A DNA stretch of 64,000 nucleotides, from contig CM055312.2 of the NCBI GenBank assembly GCA_029255685.2, positions 11,246,649 to 11,310,648 of the forward strand, written 5' to 3'. Each line of letters starts with the position of its first letter. The first letter of the stretch is position 1. Made by a program: the position numbers and the translations under genes. The notes under the pieces were generated by a model that saw nothing but the letters and a program-made list of their open reading frames with translations, made no database searches and was not told the DNA's origin. Source of the DNA: Silene conica. Taxonomy: Eukaryota; Streptophyta; Magnoliopsida; Caryophyllales; Caryophyllaceae. Below, one piece after another: positions 58,245 to 64,000 of this stretch.

Positions 58245-61200
58245 ATGAGAATGCTCGGATGGAATTGTAGGGGTATTAATGAAACGCTCTCCCCTATAAT
58301 TCTGAAGGTTAGGGCGTTGGTTCTTGAATTTAACTTATCTTGTATTTTTCTTTCGGAAACTAAATGTAGTGTGGCAAAAGTGACGAGTTATTTCAAAGGG
58401 ATGGGTTTTGTTAATGTAGCCGGTTGTGATGTGGTAGGTAACTCCGGTGGCCTCTGGTGTGGTTGGCGAAGTGGGATTAGGTTCACATTGCTCTATTCTT
58501 GTAAAAAATATGTGATCCTCTTAAATAATGAAAAATCGGAATTACCTTGGTACTTGGTGTGTTTGTATGGTGAGCCGGATCTTTCTTTTCGTTCACATGT
58601 TTGGGATGAGCTTAGCATTTGGATTGATGGGTTTTCTTTTCCTTTTATCATTTTTGGTGACTTCAATCAAGTCGAGTATACTTCGGATAAATACAGTACT
58701 AAAAAGGGCGCCATTGCGGGATCTCTTAACTTTCACAATTGGAGACTTCGTCATGAGCTAATCGATATTCCTTTTAAAGGACCAAGGTTTACGTGGACTA
58801 ATAATAGAAAGGGGTTCAAAAGGGTGTTTGAAAGACTTGATAGGGGTTATGGGTCAAAAAATTGGTTCTCTTTATTTCCCGACTCTGGTATTATTCATTC
58901 CCCTATACAAATCTCTGACCACGCCCCTATTGTTCTTGATCTAGCCCTTATTGTAAACTCGAAGGCTAAGCCCTATAAGATTGATGCTTGGTGTCTGAAT
59001 AACCCGGAATGCCAGACTATTATTAATAATACATGGAGAAGGGAGGTGAGCGGAACTTCATCGTTTGTTTTAAGGAAGAAGATGTATAAAACACTTAAGG
59101 GGTTATTAAGAAATGGGCACTAGATAAAAGGGATGAGTGGAAGGCAAGATGGAATAAATTTGATGAAAATCTTTGTGTTAATTTAGATGAGGGTTTGGAT
59201 TCAGGAACATTTGAAGGCTTCAATTCGGCTAATAATGAAGTTACTGAATTTGCTAAGGCGGTTAATGTGTATTGGAAGCAACATGCTAAGGTTAATTGGG
59301 CTATTGATGGTGATACGTGTACAAAAAATTTTTTCAATTGGGTGAAAGGTAGAGCTGGTCCGAATTATATTCATGGGATTAAATGTGAATCGGGTGACTG
59401 GACGTTTGAGAGCTCTTTGGTGGCCGATTCCTTTAGGAATCACTTTATGTCCATTTTTTGTCCAAGTAATGACAATCTTGGTGAGGGTGATCTTGCTAAT
59501 AATTTGGAGGAGTGTGCTTTCTTTTCTATGATAACGAATAAAGTATGTCCGGATGATGTTGATTTGTTGAGCAAACAGTTTACCCGACAGGAGGTTCGAA
59601 GGGCTGTTTTTCAATTAGGAGCCCTTAAATCTCCAGGGCCTGATGGATTCCCGGCCATTTTCTTTCACAATTTTTGGCATACTATTAAGCATGATGTGAC
59701 TCAGGCTGCTCTTGGTGTTCTGAATTCCGGGGTCTTACCAGGTGAGTTTAATCGTACTTTTATTACATTAATACCTAAGACTGATTGCCCGGAGAAAGTG
59801 GAGGATTACCGTCCTTTTAGTCTTTGCAATGTCATTATGAAGATTATCACTAAGTGCATCACTAATAGGATTAGCAAGGTTATGAAATATTTGGTTAGTC
59901 CCTTCCAAAATGCCTTCATTGAAGGAAGACAGATCTCAGATAATATCATCCTTGCTCATGAATTGTTCCATAACATCAATAGTCATAGAGTAGGGAGATA
60001 TGGGAAGTTCGCTTTCAAAGCTGATATGAGTAAAGCCTATGATAGAATAAAGTGGCCTTTTCTGGAAAAAACTTTATTGGCTTTTGGATTCCCTGAAAGG
60101 TTGGTACATTTAATCATGACTTGTGTTTCTTCGGTTACCTATGAGGTTTTGCTTAATGGTGTCCCCTTAGAACGTTTTAATCCACAGCAAGGTGTTAGAC
60201 AAGGTGATCCTCTCTCGCCGTTTTTGTTTATCCTGTGTATGGAAGTTTTATCTCAGAACCTTTTAAGAGCGGCTGAGGCTGGTAAGATTTTTGGTATCAG
60301 GTTATCTGCGAGTTCTCCTCCTATTTCACATCTCTTCTTTGCGGACGATTCTATCTTCTTTCTGAATGATAGGGGGAACTCCTTTGAGTGTCTTCAAAGG
60401 ATTCTTGATCGGTTCTGTCGTTTATCTGGTCAAGTGTTGAATGAGAAGAAGTCAGGCATTATTTTTAGTCCGAATTTTATTTAGGCAAGAATGAGGGTTG
60501 GCCTAAAGACGAGTAGGGTTAAAAATAATAAGGGAATTGGGAAGTATCTCGGCATTGAAACTGATTTCGTGAAATCCAAGAAGGAGTTCTTTAGTGAGCT
60601 GCTGGATAAGGTTAAGAAACGTCTTGCTTCTTGGAATGGCTTATTTCTCTCGGCTGCGGGTAGGTTGACTTTAATCTCCTCTGTTATGTCCACCTTATCT
60701 AACTATGTTCTATCGGTATTTAAGATACCGATAAGTGTGACGAAGAAAGTGGATGCACTGTTGTCACAATTCTGGTGGGCTGGGGTGAGGTCGAGGAAAA
60801 CTATCCATTGGACGAGTAGAATGTTTACGAGCCTCCCGAAATCGGAAGGAGGATTAGGGATTAGGAATATCTCTTGTATGAATAAGGCCTTACTTGGGAA
60901 AGTGGCTTGGAAGATCATCTATGATCGAGAATCACTCCTTAGCCGTGTGTTTTTTGATAAGTTGTTTAAACCCAAGACGTTGCCTATTATGGAAAATTTG
61001 AAGAAGGGGTCTTCTTGTTCGTGGGGTTGGAAAAGTATTCGAGTGGGTCTTGATCTTGTACTTCCTAATATTGGATGGAAGTTTGGACCGGGTTCTAAGC
61101 TTAATGTTTGGTCGGTCGGTTGGGTTAATGGTGAAACTCCTGAAATGCTAAGGTGCGATGGTTTTTCTACACCTCCCTATATCAATTCTCTTGTCATTGC

Positions 61201-62407
61201 AAATTTAATTCGTAATGATTTGTGTTGGAAGGCGGATTTGGTTGGTGATATTTTTGAAGAAGACTGGGTTGTTAAAATCCTTGTTATGCCCATTTGCAAT
61301 AATGGTAATAAGGATTATGTGTTTTAGAAGCACTGTAGTGATGTAATCTATTCGGTTAAATCTGGTTATGGAATTTGTTTTCAAGAGTTTTTTGAGAAAA
61401 AGTCAACTGAGAAGGATAAGTTACGCATGGCAATGGATTCTAAAGTGTTCTGTAAAAAGAAGTTGTGGCATTTACCGGGACCCAACAAATGGAAGACTTT
61501 CTTATGGCGAATCCTCGCGGGAGCGTTGCCGGTTGGTAGTGAGTTTTCTAAACGTAATATTGACATTGAGTATTCTTGTGCCTTGTGCTCGGACCATTTG
61601 GAACTGGAAACATTGGAGCATTTATTTAGAGATTGTGGTGTCGCCAAGAGAATTTGGGCTTTCTCTACTTTGGGAATTCGACCGGAACACTCTAGTTATA
61701 TTTCTCTGTCGGGATGGATTATGAACTGGTTTTCCTTCTTTTATAAGGAGCTTGATCCTGATGAGAAAATTGTTATGTTTCTGGCTACGCTCTTGTCTAT
61801 TTGGAGGTGCAGGAATGATATCCTCTTCAATGGTAAGTCGTTCACTGGTAAGGGGATCTTCTCTTTTATTAATGACCTGGTTGTGAATGCTAGGATGGCT
61901 GCTGATACTAAGAGGGATCATGGGTTTCTTGGCCCGCAGGAAAAAACAAAGGTTTTGTTGGAAGATCTTAAAAATTTCATGCCTTGTTCCGTTATTGGTA
62001 GTAATGTTTTGTGTAGAACCTTCAGGATTAAAGTTGACGCGGCTTAGAGGGAAAACCTTTCAGCTTCTGCAGGTTGGGTGGTGTATGATCCAGGAGGGGG
62101 AGTGATAGCTAAGTGTGGGGAAGCGTTTCTTGCTGAGTCAGCTATTCAAGCTGAGACTTGGGCCATCAGACGAGTGCTTAAATGGGCTATGTTGAGTGGC
62201 ATTAATCACGCCAATGTTCTGTCGGATTGTCTTCAGAGCCTTTTGCAGATCCTTGGAGCGGCGAAACACTATCATTCTATCAAGGGGATTGTTGAAGATA
62301 TTGAAGCTCTGTGTCTTAATTTTCATTGTTTAAGTTTTAGTTTTATCCCTAGGCATTTAAACCAGGTGGCTCATGGCCTGGCAAAAAATGCAATGTCTGC
62401 TAGTTAA
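58245..62407 (+). pseudogene. LINE ORF2 (endonuclease, reverse transcriptase, RNase H), one frameshift and three nonsense codons
   Basis: ATG at 58245 overlaps the ORF1 stop. Endonuclease 58245-59123: GWNCRG, LSETK, GDFNQVEY and SDHAPIVLD. Reverse transcriptase 59195-60484 on: SPGPDGFP, ADMSKAYDRI, GVRQGDPLSPFLF and catalytic FFADDSIFF. A zinc-binding RT-associated segment lies near 61427-61640 (GPNKWKTFLWR). RNase H is at about 62060-62400 (GWVVYDPGG, AETWAI, VLSDCLQ). A frameshift lies near 59103-59125, and in-frame TAG codons at 60482-60484, 61325-61327 and 62045-62047. The rest of the frame is intact, so the damage is limited but disabling. Confidence 0.92.
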
Positions 62408-62429
62408 GCGTTTCTTTTTTACTGCTGTC

Positions 62430-62453
62430 AAAAAAAAAAAAAAAAAAAAAAAA
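62430..62453 (+). other. LINE poly(A) tail
   Basis: 24 consecutive A between the LINE 3' end and the right target duplication, the mark of target-primed reverse transcription. Confidence 0.95.
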
Positions 62454-62545
62454 ACATAAAGCTAGATATATTTTTTTGATGGGGTATATACATTTTTTTT
62501 ACTTAAACTTAGATACATTTTATGACGGAGTAGATACATTTCGGA

Positions 62546-62907
62546 GACTCTTCTCTGGCACGCGCCTAAAGACAAAATGTATGTTTTTCGTCTGCTGCAA
62601 AAGTGCCCAGTGGTTCGAAAAATCCCATTTGGCGATCGTCTTCTGAAAATCCCATGTCACGACCTCCGAAGGTTCGGCTCCATGGAGAGGACAAAGAAGA
62701 CTGTATTATCATTATAGAAATAATACAGATAGTAAGGGTTCATCAGACCGCTGGTAGTTTATTTTGCCTACTACTATGAAAGTATTATTGAGTTGTCTTT
62801 TATTGTACTTCCAGTATTTCACTCAATTTGCCTCATTAACCCACTTTCAGTTTAATTGATAACCTTCAATATTAGTCGTTCATTCCTCTTCATCCAAGGG
62901 ATAAGGG
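62546..62907. other. Unique part of the fourth TIR element, no gene
   Basis: Less AT-rich than its surroundings; no open frame or motif recognised. Confidence 0.4.
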
Positions 62908-62966
62908 TCGTTTTCACCGTATGCACCGAATAATCGTTCTCACCGGATCTTGCCTCTATTTTAACT

Positions 62967-63270
62967 ATATTAATTATAGAATTAATTGACAACAATACTC
63001 TGAACTATGACCTTCCCACTTAAAATACTCTGAACTTATGTTTAACCAAGAATAAACCCAACTTTTACCCAACTCAACTTTGAATAGAATTAGTAATTTT
63101 TTAACCTGTAACAACAGGTAACTCGTCTAGACTTCATCTTCTCCATATATACTTCATCTTTCCCCTTAATATTCTGCAAATACTACTTCTCTCCATTTAA
63201 TTATTCTTCCTAAATTCAATCTGAGTTTCTCTCTCCTCCATTACCATCACTTTGTACCCAAAAATAATCT
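62967..63270 (+). promoter_or_regulatory. Upstream region of the GRF gene
   Basis: AT-rich. TATATATAC at about 63144-63152 is a plausible TATA element, followed by a pyrimidine-rich leader (TTCTCTCTCCTCCATTACC) before the ATG. The end of the fourth TIR element is only about 300 bp upstream of the start codon. Confidence 0.45.
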
Positions 63271-63811
63271 ATGTCTTCATCATCCTCAAGTTGTAGAAGT
63301 GGAGGTTTGGTTTTGTGCTACCATAATCTCACTGCAGTTAAAAGGACGGCAACGAAGGGATCGCATGTTGGAAAGACGTTTTATGGGTGTCCTTTATGGC
63401 CCGTAAGTAAATTAATCCTAAACCTAATGGTTGTTCTTGCTAATGAATTTTTGACCTAAAACGATTTTGACCTCAATTGATTCTGATGAATTGTTTTTTT
63501 GTTGACGATATTTGGTATAGAAGAATGGTTGTTGTCGTTTTTTTCAACTGGAGGATGAAAAGCATGTTTCCAATGGCTCAAAGACGACACTGCCTTCAGA
63601 AGCAGAATCTGTATTGAAGAATTGTGATGAAAAATTGAAGAAGTATGATGATAGACTGAAGAAACTGAAATTGAAAAATGAGAAACTCAAATTAGAAATT
63701 GTTATTTTGAAGGCTGAAGTTGGTACACATTCAAAAGGGGAAAAGGTTGTAATGTTCGGTTTAATAATTTCTTGGATAATATTTGCATTTAGTTGGATGT
63801 TTAAAGTTTGA
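63271..63811 (+). CDS. GRF-type zinc-finger protein with coiled coil and C-terminal membrane segment
   Basis: Two exons, 63271-63402 and 63521-63811, joined in frame at GT-AG (intron 118 bp), give 140 residues. Order: Ser-rich N terminus; GRF-type zinc finger (LVLCYHNLTAVKR, GKTFYGCP, CCRFFQLED) spanning the splice site, with a CxH pair and two Cys as ligands; a Lys/Leu-rich coiled coil (about residues 75-120); and a final hydrophobic helix (VVMFGLIISWIIFAFSWMF) that should anchor it in a membrane by its tail. Many small plant proteins share this plan, with unknown function. Frame, splice signals and domain order are intact, so it is probably a functional host gene. Confidence 0.85.
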
Positions 63812-64000
63812 ATGTAATGTAATGTTTGGATAACAATGTACGGAAATTTGAAGGAATGCAATCATGTTTGATTTGGAACCATTGTGTGTCTGATTACAAC
63901 AACAAAGCAAACTTGTTCACATCAGCAAAAACAACTGCTGGTTTTTGTTCACATTAGCAAAGCAAATGATGCCCGTCGTTGAGGGTACCAAAGATAAATT
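63812..64000. other. 3' flank of the GRF gene
   Basis: Contains the 3' UTR (TGTAATGTAATG, a possible poly(A) signal region) and a local direct repeat with GTTCACAT(C/T)AGCAAA at 63917 and 63948. No further gene. Confidence 0.4.

Larger units (their letters stand above)
49078..58248 (+). pseudogene. LINE ORF1, 5'-truncated and interrupted by an LTR element
   Basis: An open frame with Met at 49151 (in-frame codons reach back to about 49090) runs to 49929, where the LTR element enters, and resumes at 58170 to a TGA at 58246-58248. Removing the insert and one TGTAG keeps the frame. It encodes an acidic, Ser-rich protein with an SV40-like basic patch (PIKKRKC). No RRM or zinc knuckle remains, so these belonged to the lost N-terminal part or this is a divergent C terminus. 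ORF1 proteins bind LINE RNA (family knowledge). The stop overlaps the ORF2 start as ATGA. Confidence 0.7.
49078..62453 (+). mobile_element. 5'-truncated L1-type LINE, split by a gag-only LTR element
   Basis: The 14-bp target duplication ACATAAAGCTAGAT lies at 49064-49077 and 62454-62467, and a poly(A) of 24 ends the right side. ORF1 is cut at its 5' end, and ORF2 has endonuclease, RT and RNase H. About 5.1 kb without the nested element. The coding frame reads leftmost into the target without a 5' UTR, a common result of incomplete reverse transcription. Confidence 0.93.
48282..62956. mobile_element. TIR element with MULE-like ends, filled by a LINE
   Basis: The left end (48282-48330) GATTTAGGATCGGGTGAGAA pairs with the right end (62908-62956; minus strand GAGGCAAGATCCGGTGAGAA), both continuing CGATTAT(A/T)CGGTGCATACGG. 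The direct repeat TATTTTAACT flanks it (48272-48281 and 62957-62966). Without the LINE it is about 1.3 kb. The interior is a degenerate tandem array plus a short unique part (62546-62907). No transposase. Confidence 0.85.

Overview
The window is nuclear DNA of a flowering plant, almost certainly a eudicot. The reasons are MADS-box, GRF zinc-finger and wall-associated-kinase genes with GT-AG introns, Copia and long-LTR retrotransposons, LINE, CACTA, MULE, hAT and Stowaway elements, and very AT-rich spacers. A Caryophyllales origin is only a weak guess. Nothing bacterial or organellar dominates. Most of the 64 kb is a stack of nested transposable elements, and only three short stretches look like host genes.

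Layout. 1-2036 is the 5' part of a Copia element on the minus strand, with an uninterrupted gag-protease-integrase frame running off the left edge. 2037-3870 holds a duplicated spacer, a 311-bp MITE with a 9-bp target duplication, and a type I MADS-box gene (minus strand). 3907-43340 is one very large FAR1-type MULE: 39.4 kb as found and about 15.3 kb once later insertions are removed. It carries two F-box-like genes and a Ulp1/SUMO-protease-like gene on the plus strand, and a four-exon FAR1/FHY3-type transposase on the minus strand. Arrays of a 21-bp TTTCAC motif occupy most of its noncoding parts. Inserted in it are a gene-capturing CACTA element (11230-15459, in a Ulp1 exon) and a Sirevirus-like Copia element (22381-42283, in transposase intron 1). 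The Copia element in turn contains a non-coding long-LTR element (LARD, 23894-33197).

43341-45735 is a chain of (TA)n tracts separating two more TIR elements whose ends resemble those of the large MULE. 45736-48281 holds a broken WAK fragment, a Stowaway MITE and AT-rich spacer. 48282-62956 is a fourth TIR element of the same kind. It is filled by a 5'-truncated LINE (49078-62453), which is itself split by a gag-only LTR element (49930-58164). The window ends with an intact-looking two-exon GRF zinc-finger gene (63271-63811).

Most boundaries rest on exact target-site duplications read directly: TCA (CACTA), ACAGA (Copia), TTTAA (LARD), TGTAG (gag-only element), ATTGTAAT (hAT), a 14-bp duplication (LINE), TTTAATTTA (MITE) and TA (Stowaway). 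The least expected signal is in the LARD LTR: ten tandem stem-loops share an almost invariant loop, while their stem sequences differ from unit to unit yet stay largely complementary. The same LTR also has a series of GC-rich hairpins with co-varying flanks.
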